From Aquilutibacter rugosus (GTDB taxonomy: Bacteria; Pseudomonadota; Gammaproteobacteria; Xanthomonadales; Xanthomonadaceae): a stretch of 64,000 nt of DNA. The translations under genes were made by a program, and so were the position numbers. The notes beneath the pieces are model-generated. The model worked only from the letters and a program-made list of their open reading frames with translations. It was not told where the DNA came from and ran no database searches. Shown here one piece after another: positions 1 through 8,615 of the stretch. The stretch covers positions 806,001 to 870,000 of the forward strand of contig NZ_JAZHBO010000002.1 of assembly GCF_036541335.1 (NCBI RefSeq), read 5' to 3'. Position 1 is the first letter of the stretch; every line of letters begins with the position of its first letter.

Positions 1-1
1 T

Positions 2-142
2 GCATTGCGGGCCAAGCCGGAGGATGTGCGCGAACAGTACGAGCGTCAGCTGCGTGATTTGCAGGAAGCGTACGGCGAGGCAATGCTGGAGATCCGCGCG
101 CGAAGAAAGTTGCAATCCCTGCTGGGGATCGACGAGCCATGA
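2..142 (+). CDS. IS3-family transposase OrfA, C-terminal part
   Basis: The last 46 codons of OrfA are visible, ending TGA at 140-142. The residues are a charged helical stretch (EQYERQLRDLQEAYGEAMLE) as expected for the leucine-zipper end of IS3 OrfA proteins. The helix-turn-helix part lies upstream of the window. In this family OrfA binds the terminal repeats and is joined to OrfB by -1 frameshifting to make the active transposase. The 5' end is missing only because the window starts here. Confidence 0.7.
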   Translation, partial: ALRAKPEDVREQYERQLRDLQEAYGEAMLEIRARRKLQSLLGIDEP

Positions 143-960
143 TCGTCGAGGTCCAGCAGGGACTGAAGTCAGATGGTTACAGCGTGAGCATCAGCAAGCT
201 GTGCCGCTGGTTTGACGTGCCACGGCGCACGCAGTACTACCGTCCCGTCAAATCCGCGCCTAAGGTTCAGGCCCGCTTTGCGGAGGCCATCAAGGCACTC
301 ATCGAAGCCGAACCTTCGTTCGGCTGCCGCACCGTTGCCGGTCTCTTGGATTTCAACAAGAATACGGTTCAGCGCATTTTCCGGATCAACGGCTGGCAAG
401 TCATCAAGCGTGCGGTCGGAAAGCGCCCGCGCATTGAAGCGATTCCCAGTAAGGCGACACGCCCAGACGAACGCTGGGCGATGGATCTGTGCCGCGTCTG
501 GGGTGGCGTCGATGGCTGGCTGACATTGGCTCTGGTGATCGACTGCCACACGCGTGAACTGTTGGGCTGGCATCTCTCAAAGAGCGGCAAGGCGGCAACG
601 GCAATGGCCGCCCTGGAGCAGGCACTCATCGCGCGTTACGGCTGCCTGGGCCGGGTACCCGAACCGTTCCTTCTTCGCTCGGACAACGGGCTGGTCTTCA
701 CGAGCCGGAAGTACACACAGCTGGTACGCAGCTACGGTCTGCGACAGGAGTTCATCACACCGCACTGCCCACAGCAAAACGGCATGGTGGAACGTGTCAT
801 CCGCACCCTGAAGGAACAATGTGTCCATCGGCACCGCTTCGAAAACCTGAAGCACGCCAGCCGAATCATTGCGGACTGGATCCAGTTCTACAATCACAAA
901 AGGCCACATCAGTCGCTGGGAATGAAAACCCCGGCACAGATGTTTAAATTAGCAGCATGA
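139..960 (+). CDS. IS3-family transposase OrfB (DDE integrase core)
   Basis: 273 aa. An N-terminal HTH_21-like region (about 35-90, with SFGCRTVAGLL) is followed by the retroviral-type integrase core. The catalytic triad is visible: D in WAMDLCRVW (about 115), D in LRSDNGLVF (about 182) and E in QQNGMVERVIRTLKEQ (about 218), a DD(35)E spacing. It ends with the family's typical HKRPHQSLGMKTPAQ tail. It looks intact and resembles the IS2 subgroup. It starts at the ATG overlapping the OrfA stop. It catalyses cut-and-circularise transposition of its own element. Confidence 0.9.
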   Translation: MIVEVQQGLKSDGYSVSISKLCRWFDVPRRTQYYRPVKSAPKVQARFAEAIKALIEAEPSFGCRTVAGLLDFNKNTVQRIFRINGWQVIKRAVGKRPRIEAIPSKATRPDERWAMDLCRVWGGVDGWLTLALVIDCHTRELLGWHLSKSGKAATAMAALEQALIARYGCLGRVPEPFLLRSDNGLVFTSRKYTQLVRSYGLRQEFITPHCPQQNGMVERVIRTLKEQCVHRHRFENLKHASRIIADWIQFYNHKRPHQSLGMKTPAQMFKLAA

Positions 961-1245
961 GTTGAGCAGGATCCGCTGGGGCATTACAGCGCCGCATTGC
1001 ATCAATGGGCATCAAAGCACGGTATTCGCATCGAATTTATCCAGCCCGGCAATCCCCAACAGAACGCCTACATCGAGCGATTCAACCGCACGGTTCGCTA
1101 CGATCTGCTCGCGGCCAACGGCTTTGAAAGCATCGAAGACAGCCAGTCCAAAGCAACTCCGTGGCTGTGGATTTACAATAACATCCGACCCAACATGTCT
1201 CTTGGAGGCATTACGCCAAGGCAGAAGATCGCTTTGGCGGCTTAA
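961..1245 (+). pseudogene. remnant of a second IS3-family OrfB transposase
   Basis: An open frame of about 95 codons directly after the first IS matches only the C-terminal third of an IS3 OrfB: GIRIEFIQPGNPQQNAYIER contains the terminal catalytic Glu, and it ends in NNIRPNMSLGGITPRQK. The N-terminal two thirds and the first two catalytic Asp residues are absent and there is no start codon with a ribosome site, so it is dead. The first IS probably inserted into or beside it. The sequence up to about 1281 includes a possible terminal repeat. Confidence 0.8.
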
Positions 1246-1330
1246 CTCCACTTTTGACGCCAGCTAAAAATGGGGGCATTACCTTCCGACCGGGCTCGTT
1301 GTTTGGTCAAATTTTCACCATCTCAAAAAC

Positions 1331-1356
1331 GCAAAAGCCCTGAGAAATCAGGCTTT
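1331..1356 (-). terminator. rho-independent terminator
   Basis: Read on the minus strand: a short GC stem (GCCTGA / TCAGGGC, one bulge) followed by TTTTGCGTTTTT. It is placed to end the methyltransferase transcript. It closely resembles the terminator after tRNA-Phe (3414-3441). Confidence 0.6.
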
Positions 1357-1395
1357 AGTATGGCGACCAGGAAGGATTCGATTGCCCGCCCGGCG
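1357..1395 (-). other. degenerate tRNA 3'-end-like sequence
   Basis: On the minus strand this reads like the T-arm and acceptor end of a tRNA (CGAATCCTTCCTGGTCGCCA), immediately before a tRNA-style terminator. No D- or anticodon arm is present, so it is not a gene. It aligns over about 45 bp, terminator included, with the end of tRNA-Phe at 3414-3466, and may be an old attachment-site scar. Confidence 0.35.
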
Positions 1396-1406
1396 ATTCT
1401 AAATTG

Positions 1407-2264
1407 TTAGGCACTTCGACGTTTCAGCACCACCGCATCCTGATGATTCTGTATACCTCCTACTTGATAATCAACGATTTCAAAATAGTCTGCCCATCTG
1501 TTACGAACATAATTCTCACTGTGGAATGTCGTCTGATAGAAGTCGGGCAATCCGTCTAGCTTAAGGAGCCCGATTCGGTCTGTCCGAAACAGAATTCCCT
1601 TGGTCCTAATCGCTTCGAGCTCCGAGGATGTACAAGTTGACCTCGCTAGTTCGCCATGTACTGTTGCAACTAAATACCCATTCGGTCTTAGAATGCGTTG
1701 AAGTTCTTTAAGCCACTGAAACTGCAGTTGCTCATCGAGATGAGTAAACAAGGATACTGTGTATATAAGATCAAAACTTTGAGAGTCGAAATGAGTTGGC
1801 GGCAAGACCTCGTTTGAGCTGAATTTAATCTCATCATTGAAACGAACTTGTGCCCATGATATGGCTTCGACATCGATATCAGTAGCAAAAAACTTAGCGT
1901 TCGGAAATCGTTGTGACAAGAATCCAGCAACTCGTCCTGGTCCGCTTGCAAAATCGAGGATGCGCGAATTGGAAATGTCTATTCTGTTGCTCTCCAGAAT
2001 CTTGACAATGTCATTCGTAATTGAAACTCCGTTTGCGGTATAACTTGCTGCATCCAACGCCTTGTGAACTCGAAAGCGAAGATTCGGCGGAGGTAGTTCT
2101 AGATACTCATCGGACGACCAATATTTTTGATCAGCCCTTCGGACTTCTTGTCGGAACCTTACATAGCGAACAACGCCCACTGCCCAATACAGCGGGGTAA
2201 TTCTTCTAAACAGTAGACGCAACGAATTTCTCAAGTCAAGGATGCGCCGAAAATCACAAATCAC
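1407..2264 (-). CDS. class I SAM-dependent methyltransferase
   Basis: 285 aa. The SAM-binding motif I is clear at about 118-127 (ILDFASGPGR), followed by the acidic motif II (FATDID). Near 195-215 is LKELQRILRPNGYLVATVHG, the post-motif III strand and loop of the Methyltransf_11/25 families. Residues 1-60 are basic and hydrophobic and may bind substrate. The substrate is unknown; such stand-alone enzymes often act on lipids, sugars or small molecules. It overlaps the end of the upstream secreted-protein gene by 11 bp, so the pair is probably one transcript. Base composition is visibly AT-richer than neighbouring genes, suggesting transfer. Confidence 0.8.
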   Translation of the reverse strand: MICDFRRILDLRNSLRLLFRRITPLYWAVGVVRYVRFRQEVRRADQKYWSSDEYLELPPPNLRFRVHKALDAASYTANGVSITNDIVKILESNRIDISNSRILDFASGPGRVAGFLSQRFPNAKFFATDIDVEAISWAQVRFNDEIKFSSNEVLPPTHFDSQSFDLIYTVSLFTHLDEQLQFQWLKELQRILRPNGYLVATVHGELARSTCTSSELEAIRTKGILFRTDRIGLLKLDGLPDFYQTTFHSENYVRNRWADYFEIVDYQVGGIQNHQDAVVLKRRSA

Positions 2265-3231
2265 CCCAATCGGAAATTGCCGAGCTCGCCTGAGAGATTA
2301 CGGTAGCAATCGTAGATGGAGTGCCAACAACTAAGAGTTTACGAGCGTGATGACGATCAAAATCTGCAATCTCACCACCTGAGTCAATCGTCAATGCAAG
2401 CATCGAAAGTGGGTATTTTGCACCAGCTCTGCGGCTAAATATATTAATTGTCTCTTTGTTGGAATACAGCCCAATGCAATTCGTCTGCGACAAGGTACAC
2501 ATCATTATCAACTTACCTTGTGTATATTGATTAGGTCCGATTGGCCATTTCCTGACGTCATTTGTCGGTGCACCATTTACAACGACATTAAAGGGAACAA
2601 TGGTACTCCCATCAACGCTTGAATAAGCATAGGGCATGACATTCAACATTGGAAAGATGACCGGAGCTTCAGACTGCCCCTTTTGGACGATCTCCGCACC
2701 TTGCTGACGGGTGTAATACAAATCGAGAACCATTAGTTCTTTGGGTAAACTAACCGCATCGCCCAGAGTCGCACCAAATTCAAACTGAAATGGTAAGACT
2801 ACACCACCAACGGAAGCGCAGGATGTTGACTCAGCATAGTCTCTCGGAGCGACATTAAACATCACTCCGTTCTGCGCATTCAATTGTAAGTCCGATGGGC
2901 TCCAGTTGCTAGAAAATGACAGCACTTGTGACGGATGTTGACGGCAATCACCAGCTTGCGTTGGATTGTACGCATTTCCTGCCGAACTCCGTGCCGTCAT
3001 TTGAAATCCCGCGCCGACATTATCGTATTTCATGACTGCGGTCCCGAGAATTCTAATTTCAGAGATCATCGGAACACCGTTTGCGTTTGAATCGAAAGCA
3101 ATTACACCATTATTTTTAGTCGTTACCTGTGCACCCGCATTTGCCGCAAATAGAAATGAAATTACAGAGATCACACATTTTAGATTTTTGTTAAGCTTGA
3201 AATTCTCCAACAAAAAAATGTAAATCGGCAA
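2254..3231 (-). CDS. putative secreted protein of unknown function
   Basis: Up to 325 aa. A signal peptide is visible: a lysine-rich start, a hydrophobic run (CVISVISFLFAANAGA) and a likely cut before QVTT, so the mature protein is periplasmic or extracellular. The rest is Ser/Thr/Asn-rich with predicted beta content and a few Cys; I recognise no family. The start is unresolved: the frame opens at a TTG, and a GTG just before the hydrophobic run is an alternative. It is coupled to the downstream methyltransferase. AT-rich codon use points to recent acquisition of the pair. Confidence 0.6.
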   Translation of the reverse strand: MPIYIFLLENFKLNKNLKCVISVISFLFAANAGAQVTTKNNGVIAFDSNANGVPMISEIRILGTAVMKYDNVGAGFQMTARSSAGNAYNPTQAGDCRQHPSQVLSFSSNWSPSDLQLNAQNGVMFNVAPRDYAESTSCASVGGVVLPFQFEFGATLGDAVSLPKELMVLDLYYTRQQGAEIVQKGQSEAPVIFPMLNVMPYAYSSVDGSTIVPFNVVVNGAPTNDVRKWPIGPNQYTQGKLIMMCTLSQTNCIGLYSNKETINIFSRRAGAKYPLSMLALTIDSGGEIADFDRHHARKLLVVGTPSTIATVISQASSAISDWGDL

Positions 3232-3342
3232 GCAGTCAAAGACTTTTTTGACAATACGACATTACACCCACTCCAGTTACTACACAACTTTCGTTTCCCG
3301 CGACTCAACTCACCCTTGCAACTTGGATTATTTACGGACGAG

Positions 3343-3376
3343 TTTTATTCCGAATTTTATTCCGAATTTTATTCTG
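3343..3376. repeat. 12-bp tandem repeat, about 2.7 copies
   Basis: TTTTATTCCGAA is repeated twice exactly, then a partial third copy, in the 213-bp gene-free stretch between the secreted-protein gene and tRNA-Phe. Nothing else is recognisable in that stretch. Confidence 0.7.
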
Positions 3377-3413
3377 CGCCAGTAAGCGTTCAAATCTTTG
3401 CCACCGCAGAAAC

Positions 3414-3441
3414 GAAAAAACCCTGAAGATTCAGGGCTTTA
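3414..3441 (-). terminator. rho-independent terminator of tRNA-Phe
   Basis: On the minus strand CCCTGAA/TTCAGGG forms a 7-bp stem with a two-base loop, followed by TTTTTTCG, directly downstream of the tRNA CCA end. Confidence 0.8.
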
Positions 3442-3444
3442 AGA

Positions 3445-3520
3445 TGGTGGCCGGGGAGGGAATCGAACCCCCGACACGGGGATTTTCAATCCCCTGCTCT
3501 ACCAACTGAGCTACCCGGCC
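3445..3520 (-). tRNA. tRNA-Phe (GAA), CCA encoded
   Basis: A complete 76-nt cloverleaf on the minus strand. The acceptor arms are GGCCGGG/CCCGGCC, the D arm is GCTC/GAGC, and the anticodon stem GGGGA/TCCCC carries loop TTGAAAA with anticodon GAA. The T arm is GGGGG TTCGATT CCCTC, the discriminator is A and CCA is encoded. Confidence 0.95.
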
Positions 3521-3709
3521 ATTACGTGAGCCCACCATTTTAGCAAGGCTTTCGGCGCCGTGCAAGATAGTCAGAGCATTTTTGTAGTCATGAGCCACCC
3601 CGCATTCGGACAGCTCAACGGACATTAAACAAAATTCTAATACCGCGCCAATTTGGCTGCCAAGCCGGAAAATCTGGTCCATAGTGGATGCGAATCAGGA
3701 GAATCCGAT

Positions 3710-4159
3710 ATGAAAACCCCGACCTTGCTGATAGCCTCCGGGCTCGCCCTTGCCTTGACCGCCTGTGCGACGACCGCCGCTGGTGTGCCGCGCGAACAAG
3801 CCGAAGCTCAGACACTGCAAGCCTATCGCGACGCTGCGGGCGATCCCGTGAATCACTTCAACCTAGTCAACCGGTCACTGCATTCATGGGTCTCGTTCGG
3901 CACAGAACAGCTGGTGCTATACACCACGCCCTCGCGCGCTTTCCTGGTGCAGGTTGCACAATGCCCCGGGCTGGACTTTGCGCAAGCGATCCGAGTGACC
4001 GATTCCATGGGTCAGGTCCAGCGGAATTTCAGCAGGGTCTATGCGCTGGACAATAGCCCCATTGCAGAAATCGGCTGCCCGATTACCTCGATTCAACCCG
4101 TGAACATGGAAAAGTTCCGCCAGTTGCAGGCCCCGTTCCGCAACGCACGACCGGAATAA
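3710..4159 (+). CDS. DUF6491-like lipoprotein
   Basis: 149 aa. The ATG at 3710 follows CAGGAG at proper spacing; longer frames upstream lack this. Residues 1-18 form a lipoprotein signal with lipobox LTAC, so it should be lipid-anchored. The mature part has the pattern W-x-(9)-L-x-L-Y-T-x-P, then a conserved Cys (QCPGLDFAQAI) and a second near the end (IGCPITSIQPVNMEKF). This is shared with the next gene and with the DUF6491 family I associate with Xanthomonadales. Function unknown. The next gene is a paralogue 39 bp downstream, likely in the same operon. Confidence 0.7.
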   Translation: MKTPTLLIASGLALALTACATTAAGVPREQAEAQTLQAYRDAAGDPVNHFNLVNRSLHSWVSFGTEQLVLYTTPSRAFLVQVAQCPGLDFAQAIRVTDSMGQVQRNFSRVYALDNSPIAEIGCPITSIQPVNMEKFRQLQAPFRNARPE

Positions 4160-4198
4160 CACCAACCATCAATACGAACTACTTCAGGAGTACTTACC

Positions 4199-4633
4199 TT
4201 GTCCACTACAACCAAAATCGCAATGTTCTGCGGTGCCATGCTAATGGCATCCGTCACGATGGCCTCGCCGCAGAAGACACCCGACCAGCTCGCCAACGAT
4301 CTCGTCGCTGTGCAGACCGCAAGCGGCGCACCCGTCCCGCAATTCAGTAAGATCTCGATGGGCACGACCAAATGGGAACCCATTGATAACGAACATTTGC
4401 TGGTCTACACCCGCCACGCGACGGCCTATTTGCTCGACCTTGATGCCCATTGCGAAGGCCTGATCAACGCTCAAGGCGTCTCAGTCGGAGGCCTGTCTCG
4501 CACAGTGTATTCGGGTACGGACACCGTGCACGTGACTGGCCCCTCGAATCCTGGTGGCATCAGTTGCCGAATCGTTGAGATTCGTCCGGTCGACACCGCC
4601 AAACTGAAATCATTGCGAACTGCCAGCAAGTAA
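4199..4633 (+). CDS. DUF6491-like exported protein, paralogue of preceding gene
   Basis: 144 aa. TTG start at 4199, eight bases after AGGAG; an ATG at 4223 is the alternative. A signal peptide (IAMFCGAMLMASVTMAS) without a clear lipobox suggests a periplasmic form of the upstream lipoprotein. Shared features are W-E-P-I-D-N-E-H-L-L-V-Y-T-R, the middle Cys (DAHCEGLINA) and the end pattern (ISCRIVEIRPVDTAKLKSL). The two Cys may form a disulfide. Function unknown; a tandem duplication is the likely origin. Confidence 0.7.
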   Translation: MSTTTKIAMFCGAMLMASVTMASPQKTPDQLANDLVAVQTASGAPVPQFSKISMGTTKWEPIDNEHLLVYTRHATAYLLDLDAHCEGLINAQGVSVGGLSRTVYSGTDTVHVTGPSNPGGISCRIVEIRPVDTAKLKSLRTASK

Positions 4634-4700
4634 ACGCACTACTTGCGCTGATACTCATCAGACCGAGACCGCCAGCCGGCGAACTGCACGCGGCTGGCGG

Positions 4701-5417
4701 CTACCAGGCCGGACAACCGCCACGAGCGGGACACCAACGGCATTGCCGTTCACCGCGCCGCAGGAATCGAGACGACCAGGTCTGCGCATCCATACTGCCC
4801 GCGTGAATCAGAGCATCGTGTGCCAACTGGGCACCACGACGAATTGGCATCAACGACGAGTGCAACTGCGAACGGGTCAGCGCGTAGGGTTGCACTTGCG
4901 TAGTCACCCGCGGTTGCACGATATGCAGATCCACATGCGAGATCTCCCGACCGACGCTTTCTAACGCATGCGCAAAGCCGGCGGCATAAAGTGTCAGTTG
5001 CTTGTTACGCATTGCACTGACCGGACCGCGCCCGAATTTGGCATCAATGATGTGCAGATGCGTGCCATCGAGACGGACCGCATCACAGGTGCCGAACGCA
5101 AGTTGATGATCCAACCCAAGCGGCGTGGCGTAGTTGATTTTCTGCTCAATCAGCAGATGCCCGCCGAGCGAGCGCACATGGTCCAGATAGGTTTGCACCC
5201 AATCGACATGTTCAGCGGTTACCGCAGAGCCTTGAAATAGCACGCCCAATTTGGGGTCATCATCATTGCGCAGACAATGTTCGGCAAGCGTATGCAGCCG
5301 ACTGCCTTCTTCGGCGGCGGCTGATTTGCGATCGGGAATGTCCTTGCAGAGATGAATGGTGCCCGGACAGGCGAGCCAACGTTCCGCGGCACTCGCACTG
5401 AACAGTGAATGTTCCAT
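4701..5417 (-). CDS. DUF2800-type PD-(D/E)XK nuclease, orphan
   Basis: About 238 aa from the ATG at 5417. It begins SASAAERWLACPG, then EEGSRLHTLAEHCL, followed by the nuclease core: E in LIEQKINY, AFGTCDAV, IIDAKFG (the D-x-K strand) and NKQLTLYAAGF (the QxxxY motif). It ends CRWCPARGGCPAW. One Cys near the N terminus plus three at the C terminus match the Cas4/AddB-type iron-sulfur arrangement. DUF2800 proteins are usually phage-encoded and longer. This copy stands alone among chromosomal genes, so it is probably a relic or a domesticated gene. Confidence 0.7.
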   Translation of the reverse strand: MEHSLFSASAAERWLACPGTIHLCKDIPDRKSAAAEEGSRLHTLAEHCLRNDDDPKLGVLFQGSAVTAEHVDWVQTYLDHVRSLGGHLLIEQKINYATPLGLDHQLAFGTCDAVRLDGTHLHIIDAKFGRGPVSAMRNKQLTLYAAGFAHALESVGREISHVDLHIVQPRVTTQVQPYALTRSQLHSSLMPIRRGAQLAHDALIHAGSMDAQTWSSRFLRRGERQCRWCPARGGCPAW

Positions 5418-5486
5418 CGCCACATTGTAGCGAACCGTCATCGATCATGGGATCATCGAAGGCCAGACCCCACCGGAACTGCCATC

Positions 5487-5957
5487 ATGCGCATTGCCCT
5501 ACTTGCTGCCACAGCCGCCATCGCCATGCTGACCTCGTGCTCGACGGGCCCGGTCCGTCGCGTCTCGGAGCCGGCAGCGAGCCTGCAACAGCTGCAAGTC
5601 CGACCGGATGGCAACTGGTCAGTCGATCTGCGCCTGCACAATTACAGCTCGATCCCTATGCAGTTCAAGCGCGTGCAATTGCAGATGTCGGTCGATGGCC
5701 AGCCGGCTGCCAACCTGGACACGGTGGCCAACCTGCAGATCGGCCCCGAGTCGCCCGACCTGATCAAACTCACCGTGACCCCGACCCTGGCCGGCAAGAT
5801 TGCCGTCGCCGACAGTCTGACCCGCAAAGTGATCTTTAATTTCCGCCTGCAGGGAACAGTGATGGCGGCTCCCGAAAAGGCCGGCGAGCGCTCGTTCAAG
5901 ATCAACTCGACCGGCTCGCTCTCCCCCGCCCCCGGGCTGGACGGCGTCCTCCGCTAA
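5487..5957 (+). CDS. LEA14-like (WHy domain) lipoprotein
   Basis: 156 aa. The ATG at 5487 begins a short signal ending in lipobox LTSC. The mature part (LQQLQVRPDGNWSVDLRLHN, then YSSIPMQFKRVQLQMSVDGQ) has the alternating beta pattern of the LEA type 2/WHy fold found in small bacterial lipoproteins. The role is unknown, possibly envelope stress. It is transcribed divergently from the DUF2800-type gene and is followed by the acyl-CoA dehydrogenase. Confidence 0.65.
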   Translation: MRIALLAATAAIAMLTSCSTGPVRRVSEPAASLQQLQVRPDGNWSVDLRLHNYSSIPMQFKRVQLQMSVDGQPAANLDTVANLQIGPESPDLIKLTVTPTLAGKIAVADSLTRKVIFNFRLQGTVMAAPEKAGERSFKINSTGSLSPAPGLDGVLR

Positions 5958-6029
5958 CCCCGGTTTCAAACAACTGTTTTATTTCTAGGGCATACTGAAG
6001 GGCCATCCCAACACACGGAATTGCGCCCC

Positions 6030-7826
<1,797 letters not shown>

Positions 7827-7872
7827 CCGGCGTTACACCATTTTGTAAAAAAAGTCATGTTATAGTCGGCCC

Positions 7873-8568
7873 ATGGAGACCGACTACGCAAGACTGCGTG
7901 ACGAACCCTCCGGAACGCCGAGTTGCGACTCGGCACCGGACTTCGGTCCCGACTTCGCTGCAATCGGCGACAAGGTCCACCCTTCCAACATACGACGCAC
8001 GCCGCAACTGCTGGCGCTCGATGCGCATGGCCGTGTATTGAACTGGATCAGCTGGCAGGATGCGGCATGCCTCTATTCGCGCGAGGCCATCGCCTGGACC
8101 TTAGGCGAACCGTGCATTGAACTGCGCGGTGGCATCTCGCGTGAACACGGTGAACGCAGCACGCTGGCGCTGCATCCCATCATTGCCTCGCGCGGTCATG
8201 TGCGTGCCAAGGGTTGGGACCCGACTCCCAACCTGACCAATACGGCGTTGTTCGCACGTGATTTGCAGCTGTGCATGTACTGCGGTGAGCACAAGCCACG
8301 CGGACAGCTCACCCGTGACCACGTGCATCCGGTGTCCAAGGGCGGCCTGGATATCTGGGAAAATGTCGTAGCCGCCTGTATTCACTGCAATTCGCGCAAG
8401 GGCAACCGCACTCCCGCGCAGGCCCACATGCCATTGCTGGCCATTCCGTATCGGCCGTCGTGGGTCGAACATCTGATCCTGTCCAACCGCAATATCCTGG
8501 CCGATCAGATGGAGTTTCTCAGGGCGCAATTGCCCAAGGATGCACGGCTCCGCAACTTGCGGGTCTAG
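7873..8568 (+). CDS. HNH endonuclease family protein
   Basis: 231 aa. The HNH core is at about 134-180: CMYCGEHKPRGQLTRDHVHP, then ENVVAACIHCNSRKGNRTP, with two CxxC zinc knuckles and the catalytic His in RDHV. The N-terminal 130 residues (QLLALDAHGRVLNWISWQDA) are a conserved non-nuclease part that I associate with stand-alone chromosomal HNH proteins of Xanthomonadales. It may act in DNA repair or as a domesticated homing-type nuclease. It lies 47 bp before dxs on the same strand. Confidence 0.75.
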   Translation: METDYARLRDEPSGTPSCDSAPDFGPDFAAIGDKVHPSNIRRTPQLLALDAHGRVLNWISWQDAACLYSREAIAWTLGEPCIELRGGISREHGERSTLALHPIIASRGHVRAKGWDPTPNLTNTALFARDLQLCMYCGEHKPRGQLTRDHVHPVSKGGLDIWENVVAACIHCNSRKGNRTPAQAHMPLLAIPYRPSWVEHLILSNRNILADQMEFLRAQLPKDARLRNLRV

Positions 8569-8615
8569 GCCCTGCCCGGCACAAGCGCAGCGGCGTTTCA
8601 CGCTAAAATGGGTGA

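Larger units (their letters stand above)
1..990 (+). mobile_element. IS3-family insertion sequence, left end outside window
   Basis: OrfA tail and OrfB overlap by ATGA, the usual arrangement of a two-frame IS3 transposase. The left inverted repeat lies before the window. The right end is not certain: a GGGGCATTAC string at about 979-988 recurs (GGGGGCATTACC, about 1270-1281) after the second transposase remnant, so both may be IS ends. The boundary given here is therefore approximate. Confidence 0.7.

Noticed and set aside
1404..1420. GCCTAACAATT box at the stop codon of the methyltransferase gene, like an attC start
   Set aside because: No GTTRRRY partner or homologous core follows within 150 bp; a single 7-bp box is expected by chance.
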